Assembly: GCA_947579605.1 (NCBI GenBank)
Contig: OX388312.1
Span: 22,281,313 to 22,345,312, forward strand
DNA length: 64,000 bases
Direction of reading: 5' to 3'
Source: Athripsodes cinereus
Lineage: Eukaryota; Arthropoda; Insecta; Trichoptera; Leptoceridae
Every line of letters starts with the position of its first letter. Within the stretch, counting starts at the first letter, position 1. The notes under the pieces were generated by a model. That model was not told the origin of the DNA. It saw nothing but the letters and a program-made list of their open reading frames with translations, and did not search any database. This document shows, in pieces, positions 1 to 9,840 of this stretch. The translations under genes and the position numbers were made by a program.

Positions 1-570
1 GATATACTTGCTTTTCCACCAGTAATATACTCGGCTTTGTGTTATTCGACATCTGCTCGCCTATCCATCTGTAAGTGACTAAATTACTATTGTATATTGT
101 ATATAATGATATTTTTTCCATATCCGAGTTCATGTTATCATAGAACTATTTATATATTATTTTCCTTTGTGTATTATTTTAAGATCTTGAGATTGAATGA
201 AGAATGAATGGTTCAATTTAATTATTTTTAGATTATATGGTAAACCAGGTATTGATTTATATATATAATACCAAGGTTGGTTTATTCGATAATTACCAAT
301 GTGTGTTTTGCTATCTCAATACAAATTCTGCAGTACTTTCATAATTTTACATATTGTAGGGAATATTATTTCATACAAGTTTACTTTGGGAGTAACTGTT
401 TTGTTATTTAATATATATGTACACAATAAATGTGAATCACCTACCACAATATATCTTTCTGTTGAAATCCAGTTTATATACCTAAAAGTAGCTTCAATGC
501 TTTTAATCATTCTAAAGTACATCTCTTCGCCTCCTTGTATATAAACATCCAATAACATAGTTTATACTTG
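1..570. other. A+T-rich DNA, no gene seen
   Basis: Reading frames of about 80 codons occur on both strands between 299 and 558 and overlap each other. They are hydrophobic, low-complexity translations of A+T-rich DNA with no domain I recognise. I see no promoter, RNA gene or repeat that I can name here. Confidence 0.6.
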
Positions 571-571
571 G

Positions 572-720
572 AGTAGTTTTGTCGCCGAGGTTCGATTCCT
601 TGGCCAACCAAAGGCTGGATGACTCTATTATCTCACCAGGAAGACAACTAAGAGCTAAATTAACGGCTCCATCGATAGAAGTAAAATACCCTCTTTCTTA
701 GAAAGGTATGATGTACTGTT
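572..720 (+). mobile_element. Possible SINE fragment with a B box
   Basis: The motif GGTTCGATTCC near 589-599 is an exact fit to the RNA polymerase III B-box consensus (GGTTCGANNCC) and sits in 'GCCGAGGTTCGATTCCTTGG', as in a tRNA T-arm. I see no convincing A box 30-40 bases upstream, so a complete tRNA gene is unlikely. About 120 bases of less A+T-rich sequence follow. The most economical reading is the 3' part of a 5'-truncated tRNA-derived SINE of a family different from the others in this window. A chance B box cannot be excluded from a single copy. Confidence 0.35.
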
Positions 721-1233
721 GTTAATCTTTGTTTCACATGATATATAATTTTGATTGTTTACATGGATATATCTATAAATTTACCATGATATATAATAAG
801 AAGAGTTTATTCAATATGTTACAACTGGTATACAGAAGGAAGTGACGGAGTAAGGAGGTCCTGGTAACCAGACAACTTGTGGAACTAAGGGTAAGCATGA
901 CACAGAGGCCTCTCTCGGCCAAAGCTAAGTAAAAGGCCCTATACACTTAAAGATAACCCCTAGACATAAATAACGAGTATAGGCACTTTTTATGTAAGAA
1001 AACCTTAGACGAATTATCGAGCATACATATAACAGTACTACTTTGGAGAATATACATATATCGACTTACAATTATATGAAATTTGGTCCCGGCCTTTCCC
1101 TCAGAAAGGAACACGGAGATAATTTTGCTTCTTATAGTTCAATTTGAAAACTGTATTCATTCTTCTAATTTTGCTTTTGTAATACATGATTGCGACCTAG
1201 GTAAGAATCCAAAAAAAGGTTGTAATAAATTGT
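721..1233. other. Unassigned DNA before the first LINE fragment
   Basis: The segment is mixed in composition. Around 840-960 it is less A+T-rich than its surroundings and may be part of an old repeat, but I cannot translate it into a recognisable protein in any frame. No gene is supported. Confidence 0.5.
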
Positions 1234-1641
1234 GTGCTCGTCCGTTGGATGTGGCATAATTACATGTTATGTGGGAACGTAACTAGTGTGTGCACGTACA
1301 GGGCACGTAGCATACGCGGGCGTTACGTCGTGCGTAACAGCACCCAGCAGAGACCTGTAATCTCCGTAATACAAGAGAGACGATGGTCCTGGCTGGGACA
1401 TGTTTTGAGAATGCCCAATGATAGTTGGCCAAAAAGAGCACTGTTCTTCCGTCCGCAAGGGTTCCGTCGGCCCGGGCGTCCCTCTTTCACAATACACCGT
1501 TCCTATGACAATGATATCAGAGCGCAGGGAATGTCATGGAAAGAGGTAACGCAATTGGCGCAGAGACGCTCTGAATGGAGGAGGCTGGTTTCTGCCCTGT
1601 GCTCCCGAGAGGAGCGTTGAGGGCGAGATGATGATTATGAT
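1234..1641 (+). mobile_element. RTE-like LINE 3' end (RT C-terminal region)
   Basis: An open frame of 128 codons (1234-1620) carries the C-terminal tail typical of RTE-type and related insect LINE reverse-transcriptase proteins: 'RRWSWLGHVLRM', then a G-R-P segment ('GFRRPGRP'), then 'WRRLVSALCSREER' and a stop. The catalytic RT domain and endonuclease are absent, so this is a 5'-truncated, dead copy. The stop is followed at once by an impure GAT/GATGAT run (about 1625-1644), like the short 3' tandem tail of RTE elements. A second copy on the minus strand (59687-59977) differs at 5 of the last 69 residues, and a third (7466-7613) shares the last 40 codons. The first 40 or so codons are less certain as element sequence. 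The ATG at 1234 is simply the first in the frame, not a real start. Confidence 0.85.
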
Positions 1642-1644
1642 GAT

Positions 1645-1760
1645 TGGACTGGTTGGAAGAGATCGCGCCTTTGCCATAAAGTCACCTTCTGCATATTCAT
1701 TCTATTTAATTTGTATTTATATATTATACCTTCTATGGATTTGTTTGTCAACAATGTGCA
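1645..1760 (+). mobile_element. LINE 3'-UTR block of lepidopteran type
   Basis: Directly after the GAT tail the sequence reads 'GGACTGGTTGGAAGAGATCG' and continues through a C+T-rich stretch into an A+T-rich end. From memory this resembles a 3'-UTR block shared by several LINEs of moths and butterflies. A diverged relative is at 48523-48615 ('GGGTTAGTTGGAAGATATCG'). It codes for nothing. It may be a separate retrotransposon tail into which, or next to which, the RTE-like copy inserted. Confidence 0.45.
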
Positions 1761-3086
1761 GTTAAGAATGAATAAACAAATTAATAAATATTTTGCACAT
1801 ACCTACTCTGTATATCTTACAAAACCCGCGATGCCGTTTCGGCACATTTTTTTTATTATTTATTTATTACCATACACTATAATTTATTACATATGAACTT
1901 AATAAATCAAATATCGTCGTTCATAAAAATCTAATAGTTTTTAGATATGTATGAGGTTTGATGATACTTTGAAAGGAAGATATTTGAATTTAAGCATGAG
2001 CGATGTGGTAACGCAAATTAAACAAAGTGTTTCATCTTTAAATATGATTATAGGCAAGGAGACGGTGTGGCAAAGATATTGCATACTTTTTAATATAGTT
2101 TTTTTTATTTGATGTCATCTAGCATACTACCAAGAACAAAAAATAGACCTGCACCGACCTTCGAAAACGATACTCCGTAAAATATTTGTTAGCAAATTAT
2201 AGGAACAAAATAATAAAAATTATAACAATAACGCCCTTATGTAACACGTTTCCGAATATTATATTAAGATAAGTTGTCGTCGGTGACAACATAGAGATGG
2301 CTATATGGTTCAATCCTTGACTTGCATAGTCTGTTTATCACATTGGGGCAAGGCTATTCCACTTTACAATAGGCCTGCGATGGCTGGCGTTATTTGGCCA
2401 GTTATAATGTAATTGCGAACAAAATTTCTCTAATTCACGCAGTCCGTCCGCTGCCATTCTATTTTCTTCAGGGTTTCGAGAAAAACATATTTGAAACGTT
2501 TGCGCTGATCTCCCTATTTCCGAAAATGAAAGATCTAAGAGAAATATATTGCAATAATGAAACAAACGGTTGAAAGATAACTTATAATTCTGTGCGCAAT
2601 AAACTATTTCTACTTAATTTATGGTCGCAAGATGAATAAGATTCCAAATCTAATAGCTTGTCGTTAATCGCACTACCATCAGTTACAAGGTGGGTAATAA
2701 ATATCTATACACCACACAGCTTACTTTACAAAGGTTGGTACATTCTATTATATAACCTGAACTATCCAATGATTTCCATACATTCTGAGGTACCTATCAA
2801 TTTATTTTGTGTATCTAGGAAGTTGTATAAACATCACAGATAATAATATTATTATATTAAAACAGTAAAAATACTTCTATACTATAGTCTACATATACTC
2901 TACACCCTCACGCCGTATCCTAAGTTTAGTCAGATAGAAGGCAAACGAAAGACTAACAAATGCAATAAATTTGTATAAAACGCTGTAAATATTAAATTTA
3001 TGTAGGTATATAATGTGCTGAATGCCTGACTTTTGCAGGAAGCTCGGACACGTATGGAAAAAAGTGGAATTGGAATAATTTGTTCA
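1761..3086. other. Gene-free A+T-rich DNA
   Basis: No coding region is recognised. A block at about 2340-2520 is less A+T-rich and is open on the minus strand for 75 codons (2338-2565), but the translation matches no family I know and there is no second copy in the window. The rest is low-complexity A+T-rich DNA. Confidence 0.5.
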
Positions 3087-3088
3087 TA

Positions 3089-3114
3089 GGGTAGATGACC
3101 CGGTTGTGGACACT
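3089..3114 (+). repeat. Left terminal inverted repeat
   Basis: Twenty-six bases starting GGGTAGATGACCCGG. The exact reverse complement is at 4438-4463. TA precedes it. Confidence 0.85.
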
Positions 3115-3514
3115 TTAAGAAATTTTCGTCCGAACACTGAGCACTACGAAGTTGTAGAAAGAGTTGGACACATTTTTTTTTCTTATAGTCCAATCATTAT
3201 TCTCCTAGAAAAAAACAAACACAGTATATCACAATTAGGTACCTACCACATAAAAATAAAAATTTCGACAAGGTCAAAAAAACCGGTTTTGGACACTTTA
3301 CCCCCGGTTTTGGACATGCGTTGTACCAGTTTTGGATACATTATTGCACTTAGGTTTTTAACCTTTTAAATGTATATATAATGAAAGAAATAAATTAATT
3401 ATACTTTATTATATTAAAATTTTAAACTTAGGATATGAATTAACTCTATTTCTATAATAATGCTAACGAAAAAGGGTTTTTAATCAATAATTATAAAAAA
3501 ATTAAACTTCTTCT

Positions 3515-3740
3515 ACTATTCCATCATGGCATATCCCACAAGTGGGATAGCCAGCAGACCAGACAAATGTAATAACCATATAAGTTGTCCTCTCCGTGCC
3601 AACATAAAATTAAGACATTCAAAATGATAAGCAAACATCATCGCTGAATTAAAAATGAAAAATGTCTTTGTCCCAACACCCACCCGCCTTTTACAGGACA
3701 CTTGAAAACTTACCAAAGAGAGTGGGGGATCAATTTTTGT
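3515..3740 (-). repeat. Repeat A, long copy, nested in the TIR element
   Basis: On the plus strand it runs from 'CCATCATGGCATATCCCAC' through 'GTCCTCTCCGTGCCAACA' and 'CATCGCTGAATT' to 'TTTACAGGACACTTGAAAAC'. The same order of blocks is seen at 42650-42880, 63290-63480 and 25410-25600. The paired bases ATCCCACAAGTGGGAT form a short hairpin near its hairpin end. It codes for nothing. Class unknown: it could be a SINE-like, Helitron-like or other non-autonomous element. Confidence 0.75.
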
Positions 3741-4437
3741 CGGGTGCTTCACGGAATAATAAAAGTAAAAGGTTTTCTGAAAATTAAAAACAAAAAACAA
3801 ACATTGAACACTATAATCATATTTAAGCCTTTGAATCATACCAAATCGTATTCGAAGACATCAATTTCAAATGACAAAAACTAAATTAGTCTCTTTGTTG
3901 CTTCCGCAAAATTAAGATTAAGGTAGCACCATTTTAATGTTTTCTCCTTAAAATTTAAAATTATTCATTTTCCTTTATTTAAAAAAAAGTGTCCAAAACA
4001 AAAACACTATGTGAGCCAGTTGTGGACATGTCTGTATCCAAAACTAGAGCAATAGTTAAATTGCTGAACTAGTTGTGGACATGTAAGATTGTGATGAAAC
4101 AAATGAGTGAGGTTATGAAATATTGTTGAAAATATATTTGTAGGACTTCGACCTAACAGCCTAAACTGTTACATTAACAAAAACATAACGGATTGTTCAA
4201 ATATTTTCAGATTACTAACCAAAGGGTCCTTATCGTTTTTGTTAACAAATCAGTAAACTTACACACGTCTTATTGCGAACTTCAATCATTATGAAATTTG
4301 ACACAATACTGTCTTATCTGTTAATTATCAAAATAAGACCATACACGGAAGAAACGTTATGCATAAATTAAATATCTTAAAATTGTCCCCATCCTTATTT
4401 CTACGACATCAAATCTCAAAATGTCCAAAACCGGGGC

Positions 4438-4463
4438 AGTGTCCACAACCGGGTCATCTACCC
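4438..4463 (-). repeat. Right terminal inverted repeat
   Basis: Exact reverse complement of 3089-3114, ending in CATCTACCC and followed by TA. Confidence 0.85.
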
Positions 4464-4582
4464 TATTTTAAACATTAATCTGGGTTTCCAAGACAGACAT
4501 TTACGTACAACAATGAAAACCGTAGGTAAGTGGGTATACTAAGTAATTGGCGTGTCATAAAGGAGAAATACTTAGGTCTTAG

Positions 4583-4865
4583 GAAAAGAGAATATTAGGT
4601 ATCTGGACGCTTACGAATCGGTTTTGGCTGGCTTTAGCACTTTATACAATGGCAAAGTATATATTCACCATATATATATATATTCACCAATTGCACATAT
4701 TCCCCTAAAGCTTCTCTTATATCAGTCCTTTCAGAGCGGATGACTGCACTCATCGCTGTATAGCAACTTCATCCAACCAACCGCACCGGATTTGAATCAA
4801 ACCCAGGATCTCTAGGTTGCAAAGTCAAATAGAATCACTAGATTCAATCATGTGACCTTTGAACT
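4583..4865 (-). mobile_element. Repeat B piece joined to SINE-like family C
   Basis: About 4583-4640 reads 'TATTAGGTATCTGGACGC', 'GAATCGGTTTTGGCTGGC', which matches the repeat B blocks at 19050-19095, 32300-32345 and 57190-57225. From about 4680 to 4865 the minus strand reads 'CCTGGGTTTGATTCAAATCC', a loose polymerase III B box, followed by 'GATGAAGTTGCTATACAGCG'; this matches the plus strand at 32345-32490. A TA run (4668-4684) lies between the two parts. The B box suggests a tRNA-derived SINE, but no A box is clear. Confidence 0.5.
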
Positions 4866-5419
4866 TGCTTAACTAGACCATAATGCCATGTTTGTTTCAA
4901 TTACAAGCGTATTTTTGATGCGATTTTTTTTAATCTTCGTATCGAACTAATTTAATAATGGTTCTGAATAATTGCTTTCTTTACTATTTATGCTTTTGAC
5001 ATAAAATTTCATATTTTATGTGTACATATTCTATATTTTAAGATCATCTTAATCCGTCAGTAAGCTTTTATCTTATACTTCAATCAATTAGATTATTAAA
5101 TCAGGGTTAATGGCATCGAGATGATTAGAACGTAGACGATGACATTCAAATCAAATCTAATTACTTAGAAAATAATTATAGAGATAATAAAATAATAAAG
5201 TCAATATATTTGTTGAGTGTAACGAGTCTATTCAATGATGAGAGAAACTTTCAATCGTTTCTGTAAATATTCGTAAGTTATTTAAAAAGCACAGCGATAA
5301 AGTTTTGCTACTCATTTTGAAAGTCTTATTTTGTATTGGTACGTAAACCGAAACTTTTATAATTATTTCCTATACATACAATGATAATAAATATAATTTC
5401 CTATGTATACAATATATGA
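4866..5419. other. A+T-rich DNA, no gene seen
   Basis: No reading frame, repeat or RNA gene that I can support. Confidence 0.55.
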
Positions 5420-6117
5420 CAATGGGCAGTGGTGACACTTTTTTTTATATCTTGTTAGAAATTTTGTCAGTTTTTATTATTATCGACATATCATTTTATA
5501 ATATTATTGACATCTATTATTGCATCTGATTTTATCGTGTTTATTATATTAATTTAACTTATATTATATTATCTTTTATAGTTTATTTTATGGATTATAC
5601 CTATTAATTATTATTATTTATTAAATTTAATTATATTAATTTTATTTTTATATTATTATTCTTACTAGTTATTTATTTTGTATTATCCCTAATTATTAAT
5701 CACCTACTACTGAATTCCTTAATTTATTAATGTTTGATTTTATTTGTGAAGGTTTTTTTTATATAGTTATTATCACATTTATTTTTATTCATTTATTTTT
5801 ATTATTGTCATATTATTTAAGCAATTTAACCTCATATTAATTTATTATCAATTAATTTATAATTATTTTTTCAATTAATCTTATTTATTGTGTCGTATAT
5901 TTTTTTTAATTGATCATATATATTTGTGTTGTACTAATTATTTATTCTTGACACATAATTCTCTGGTTACTGTTTGATCTTTAGACACTAAGTAATTTTA
6001 TACCTATGTACATACATATGGTTATGTCACTGTTATAGTTTATATTTTTAAAAATTTATGTCAACATGTAAAAGGCTTCTTGCCGTATATATATCTAAAA
6101 TAAAATAAATAAATAAT
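5420..6117 (+). mobile_element. Probable degenerate LINE 3' UTR, extremely A+T-rich
   Basis: This is one of the most A+T-rich stretches in the window, made of long TTATTATTT-like runs with interspersed 'GACAT' words. It ends 'ACATGTAAAAGGCTTCTTGC' and then an A/T tail of AAATAAATAAATAA type (about 6098-6117). The stretch at 13930-14303 ends almost the same way ('ACATGTTAAAGGCTAACTCC' then AAATAAATAAATAA). Such endings are common in insect LINE 3' UTRs. There is no coding remnant to fix the family. Confidence 0.4.
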
Positions 6118-6130
6118 TTATTACTATAAT

Positions 6131-6178
6131 GAAGTTATTGTACTGGCTGCTTTACTTGTGGGAGATTCTGGAATGGTA
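6131..6178 (+). repeat. Repeat A, hairpin-end fragment
   Basis: The sequence 'GTACTGGCTGCTTTACTTGT' and 'GGGAGATTCTGGAATGGTAG' is the hairpin end of repeat A, much diverged. It starts just past the A-rich tail that ends near 6117; a repeat A copy also follows the similar tail at 14303. Confidence 0.5.
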
Positions 6179-7319
6179 GGTTTATATAAATACATAGGTA
6201 GATATTGTTTTCCAAAATATTTTACAAAATGTTGTAAGTTCTAAGTGTTCTTATAAGAATGTTACATCCTGGTCTTTTAAGTAATATTACAAAGTTACAG
6301 CTTATGGTTCACTTGTCAATAATTTTAACTTAAAGTGCCCCTTCAAATAATAGGAATCAAAATTTTACAATAAGTACATGTTACAATCTCAACTTTTAGC
6401 ATTATAAAATCAGTTTGAAACGAAAAATCAAACATCTTCGCATTGAAAATACGCTTTCAGCAAATGGAAAGAGTCTAGTCAACACTGTTTAAAATGATAA
6501 TAAGAATTACATAGTTAAATAATGGTATTTTTTTTTAGATTTTACTTTAAAGAAATTCATTAAACCCTTTCAGTTTTATCAAATTTCAAGTTAGCGAAAC
6601 TAAAAATAGTTAGCACCAACCACTTTCATTAACACTTTAAAATTGAAATGAGAATTGTATTTTCTAAAAATAGAATAAGTTGTTTTTGTAATATTGTTTT
6701 GTTCTTTTTATAGCAACAGCAAACATTAAGTGAGTGCTTTTGTTTCATAATTCGTTTGACATTGTTTAATATTTTTTTTAAAGTTTAATGGTTTTTTTTA
6801 CAAAACTTTTAAGTTTCAACAGTGGAAATTTATGAACCAAGTTCTTACAAAAATATTCGTAATAAATCATATTAAACCAAGAGAAAAAATAATATTATTA
6901 TAAACCTAGTAATGCTATAGGTGGTATGATAAGACTACTACAGAATACCTCACAAAGTATGAAAATAATAGAAGTTAAGATTATGCGGGCTTCCAAGTTT
7001 AATTTCGCCTTGTAGCGTTGCAAGATTTCATTTAAAAATGTGTTGGTGCCATTGAAGCGGATTAATTTTTATTTCATTTTTCTCCTCTTTCTCTCTCTTG
7101 ATACTTTCTTGTCGGTGCATGCAGATGCGGTTGGTGGGTGAACCTTTTGGGGGAGGAGTAGAATTGTAAATAAAATACCTTCATAAAAAAATATCAACTT
7201 CCTGTCTAGATTTTCATACAAAAGTATTAGAATAAAAATATACTGTGTCGTTTGTAAAATAGTCCATATATTTCAAAATATTTAAGAAGTGCATTGAAAT
7301 AAGATCGATCAATCGATCA
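6179..7319. other. Gene-free A+T-rich DNA
   Basis: No open frame of note and no repeat I can match elsewhere. A short pyrimidine-rich run (about 7078-7100, TTTCTCCTCTTTCTCTCTC) is the only compositional feature. Confidence 0.55.
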
Positions 7320-7420
7320 CTCGTCCTTGAACTTCCTTTCGTGAGAATAGCGTAGAAACCAATCTCCTCCGTTCGAAGTATCTTTGCGCCAATTTAGCTT
7401 ACTCTTCCCACGGCACTCTT
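7320..7420 (-). mobile_element. Old, diverged RTE-like LINE 3' end
   Basis: The minus strand aligns over about 100 bases with the end of the RTE-like family: 'CCGTGGGAAGAG', 'AATTGGCGCAAAGATAC', 'GGAGGAGATTGGTTTCT', 'TTCTCACGAAAGG'. The plus-strand copy that begins only about 45 bases away (7466-7613) has the same order of words. This copy has many more substitutions, so it is likely older, or belongs to a sister family. The frame is broken. Confidence 0.65.
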
Positions 7421-7465
7421 AGCACTTTGGTGTATTTGTCATAGAAATAAAGTAAAACGAAAGAT

Positions 7466-7613
7466 CCGTTCCTATGACAACGATATCAGAGCGCAAGGAA
7501 TGTCGTGGGAAGAGGTGACGCAATTGGCACAGAGACGCTCTGAATGGAGGAGGCTGGTTTCTGCCCTGTGCTCCCGAGAGGAGCGTTGAGGGCGATGATG
7601 ATGATGATGATGA
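7466..7613 (+). mobile_element. RTE-like LINE 3' end, severely 5'-truncated
   Basis: Only the last 40 codons before the stop at 7587-7589 survive, ending 'WRRLVSALCSREER', then GAGGGC and a clean GAT run (about 7594-7613). The sequence is nearly the same as 1495-1625 and as the minus strand of 59693-59835, so it is a fairly young insertion. It begins at 'CCGTTCCTATGACAACG', which is where severe 5' truncation during target-primed reverse transcription would leave it. Confidence 0.85.
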
Positions 7614-8227
7614 ATACGAAAGAGGAAGAAGAGCCTACATCATCAAGTCATCGGGACCCTTGTGGAAGAAATAACAGTGCACTTTTAGTCAATTCTCTAA
7701 ATACGACCTAAGTTCTCTCTGGTTATTACAGAAACTACAATTGTTTGCTGAGTGCGTTGGGATTAAATATTATTTTAGAGGATTTTTTTTTATTGAAATA
7801 AATAAGAAATATTTTGTAATTTTTAAAGACGTTGCACCCATGAACGCCCGTAAAGAGGAACCACTGTTAAGTGCATATAGTTAGTAGTGTGCTTTTCGCA
7901 TTAAAGAGTTGGTATCAACTTTTGTTGTTGTTTGTTTGTTTGTTTTGTTTATATTTTGGTTTTGTGTGTTTTATTTGTTACAACCGTGCCATAAGCTTTT
8001 ATGCATTTCAGTTAACATAATAGTAGTATTATTATCGTAAACTAAGTGACATGGAAAAGTAATTTCTGGAACGTTGTGAAGCTCCATCTATCTCTCTATA
8101 TTGCATATCTCCGTTTTAAATACTCAGATCATCGTCATACTTGTATAAGAGGCACAAACAATTTAAATACAACATTTAATACAGAAATTTTACAAAATTT
8201 AATGTGGCTTTTGTAATATCTAGGTTT
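7614..8227. other. No gene seen
   Basis: A+T-rich DNA with a TTTG-rich run (about 7921-7970). No recognised coding or repeat content. Confidence 0.55.
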
Positions 8228-8235
8228 GCAATATT

Positions 8236-8286
8236 AATTATTTATCAATCTTTCACGATATTCAAAAATTGTGAAAGATTGGTAAA
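8236..8286. repeat. Short imperfect inverted repeat
   Basis: 'TATCAATCTTTCACGAT' (about 8240-8256) and 'TTGTGAAAGATTGGTAA' (about 8270-8286) can pair as an imperfect stem with a loop of about 13 bases. It lies just upstream of the 78-bp tandem repeat and may be unrelated to it. Confidence 0.5.
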
Positions 8287-8289
8287 TTT

Positions 8290-8540
8290 TCATTTTTATA
8301 AAATTTCATTGTCTGGGTGTCTCAGTGGGATCTTCTGCGTGAGTAGATGGTAGACGGTGGGTCTCCTTCATTTTTATAAAATTTCATTGTCTGGGTGTCT
8401 CGGTGGGATCTTCTGCGTGAGTAGATGGTAGACGGTGGGTCTCCTTCATTTTTATAAAATTTCATTGTCTGGGTGTCTCGGTGGGATCTTCTGCGTGAGT
8501 AGATGGTAGACGGTGGGTCTCCTTCAATTTTATAAAATTT
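8290..8540. repeat. Tandem repeat, 78 bp x about 3.2
   Basis: Units start at 8291, 8369 and 8447, with a partial fourth from 8525. Each contains 'TTGTCTGGGTGTCTCRGTGG', 'GATCTTCTGCGTGAGTAG' and 'ATGGTAGACGGTGGGTCTCC'. The three full units differ by hardly any bases (an A/G in the CTCRGTGG word of the first), so the array is young or homogenised. The unit is more G+C-rich than the surroundings and has no open frame through it. It is a minisatellite, not CRISPR: there are no unique spacers. Confidence 0.9.
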
Positions 8541-9744
8541 AAAACTCTTTAAAGTGTAATCAGGGGCTATGAAGTAAAATTTGAATAATTTATATGGTCA
8601 TGGATATTCTATTCCAATATCATGGCTTTTGTCACTTTTTATACTAGCTATAATCGTTACCTTTTGCAAAGTTCTATAGACAAATATTATATCCTGTAAA
8701 ATTATTGCTTTGAACACTTATTCAGCAAATAATATTTCTCTTACTTTTTTATATAAATTTTAATTAAATTTCAATCCAAATTGTTTGTAGAGTATGCTTT
8801 TAATATTAAATCAAAGCAAATTTCGTTCATGTTGATAAAATTTCTCCTTAATATTCATTAACTTAGATTTTATACAGAATTGTTTGTTTATAAGAGCTTT
8901 GTATGGGATATTGCTGTTTTACTTATTGGCTCTGATCAGTCTAGCATAACGATGCAAGTTCAAATGCTTTAATAGCCTAAAACATATACATAGGAAAGTA
9001 CAAATATACAATCGAAATACAAACGAGTGAATGTATATGTCTACTTTTTGCACTTAATAAAAAAAAAACTTTTTCCATTTTCTACCTATAGAATGTATAT
9101 TTTATTGGTACATAGGTATGTGTTTACCCTAAAGCACGGACAATGGCCTTAAGAGTGAATGATTTTGGTACCCATTGGTCGTTTGAAAGTACACAGAATC
9201 TGATATAAAAAATGATCCGTGTTTGGTAATTATATATTTCTTGTTACCAATCTAAAAATTGCAGTAAACGTTTTCGAGACGGACAAACATTTTTATGTTC
9301 CACTTTGTAACATGTACCGACTGGATCAGAGAGAAGTTTTAGAAAACATAATAATAAAATAATTTGCATTCTGTGAGTGAAAAGAATGGAGAGTATGATA
9401 AAAATATTACAATCTTGTTTGAGTTTTATGGTGATTGTTTCAGTTTTTTTTAAGCTTCATGTTTTATATTTTAAAATAATGAAATTGACTATCATAGAGT
9501 AAACTTCTCATTGCTACAAATAAAAGAAATGATACATTTATAAGGAGTTGTGTTTTGAAAGATCTTCTTATATTTGTAATAATAGTTTATAAAATTGAAT
9601 ATACCGTATGGATGATGAATGATTATTATTAAACAGTAAAATATTTTTATGAGCATCTGGTTATTAGTATCCCATTCTTCTTCCTAAGTCTTAGAATATC
9701 TTGCAAAAGCCAAGCGTTCGAAAAAGCAAACGTTTTACATCTTA
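8541..9744. other. Gene-free A+T-rich DNA
   Basis: Nothing firm is visible on either strand. Homopolymer A and T runs are frequent. Confidence 0.55.
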
Positions 9745-9840
9745 GATTCAGCGATGAGGTTTGCAGTTATACCGAACGTCCTAATTTTTGTTGGCACGGA
9801 GAGCCTATCCCACTAACTTATATGGTATGTTGAGATGGTA
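9745..9840 (+). repeat. Repeat A, short copy
   Basis: It reads 'TTCAGCGATGAGGTTTGCAG', 'TTTTTGTTGGCACGGAGAGC', 'CTATCCCACTAACTTATATG', 'GTTGAGATGGTA'. The central third of the family is missing and the hairpin has decayed. Confidence 0.75.

Larger units (their letters stand above)
3089..4463. mobile_element. Non-autonomous DNA element with 26-bp TIRs
   Basis: The two ends are perfect 26-bp inverted repeats (3089-3114 and 4438-4463) beginning GGGTAGATGACCCGG and continuing GTTGTGGACAC. The dinucleotide TA lies immediately outside both ends (3087-3088 and 4464-4465), which fits a TA target-site duplication as made by Tc1/mariner-type transposases. A motif of the form GTTGTGGACA or GTTTTGGACA recurs inside both ends (near 3102, 3283, 3306, 4018, 4072 and, inverted, 3990 and 4421); such subterminal iterations often bind transposase. 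There is no transposase reading frame, so the element would depend on a partner. A copy of repeat A lies inside it (about 3515-3740) and must have arrived later. Superfamily is not established. Confidence 0.75.

Noticed and set aside
299..558. Small protein genes on either strand
   Set aside because: Frames of 80-81 codons overlap on opposite strands, are hydrophobic and low-complexity, and have no domain.
7320..7613. A twin-primed insertion
   Set aside because: Both pieces contain the same region of the LINE and differ greatly in age, so they are separate insertions.
8290..8540. CRISPR-like array of direct repeats
   Set aside because: The 78-bp units are contiguous with no unique spacers, and the sequence is from an animal-like genome.
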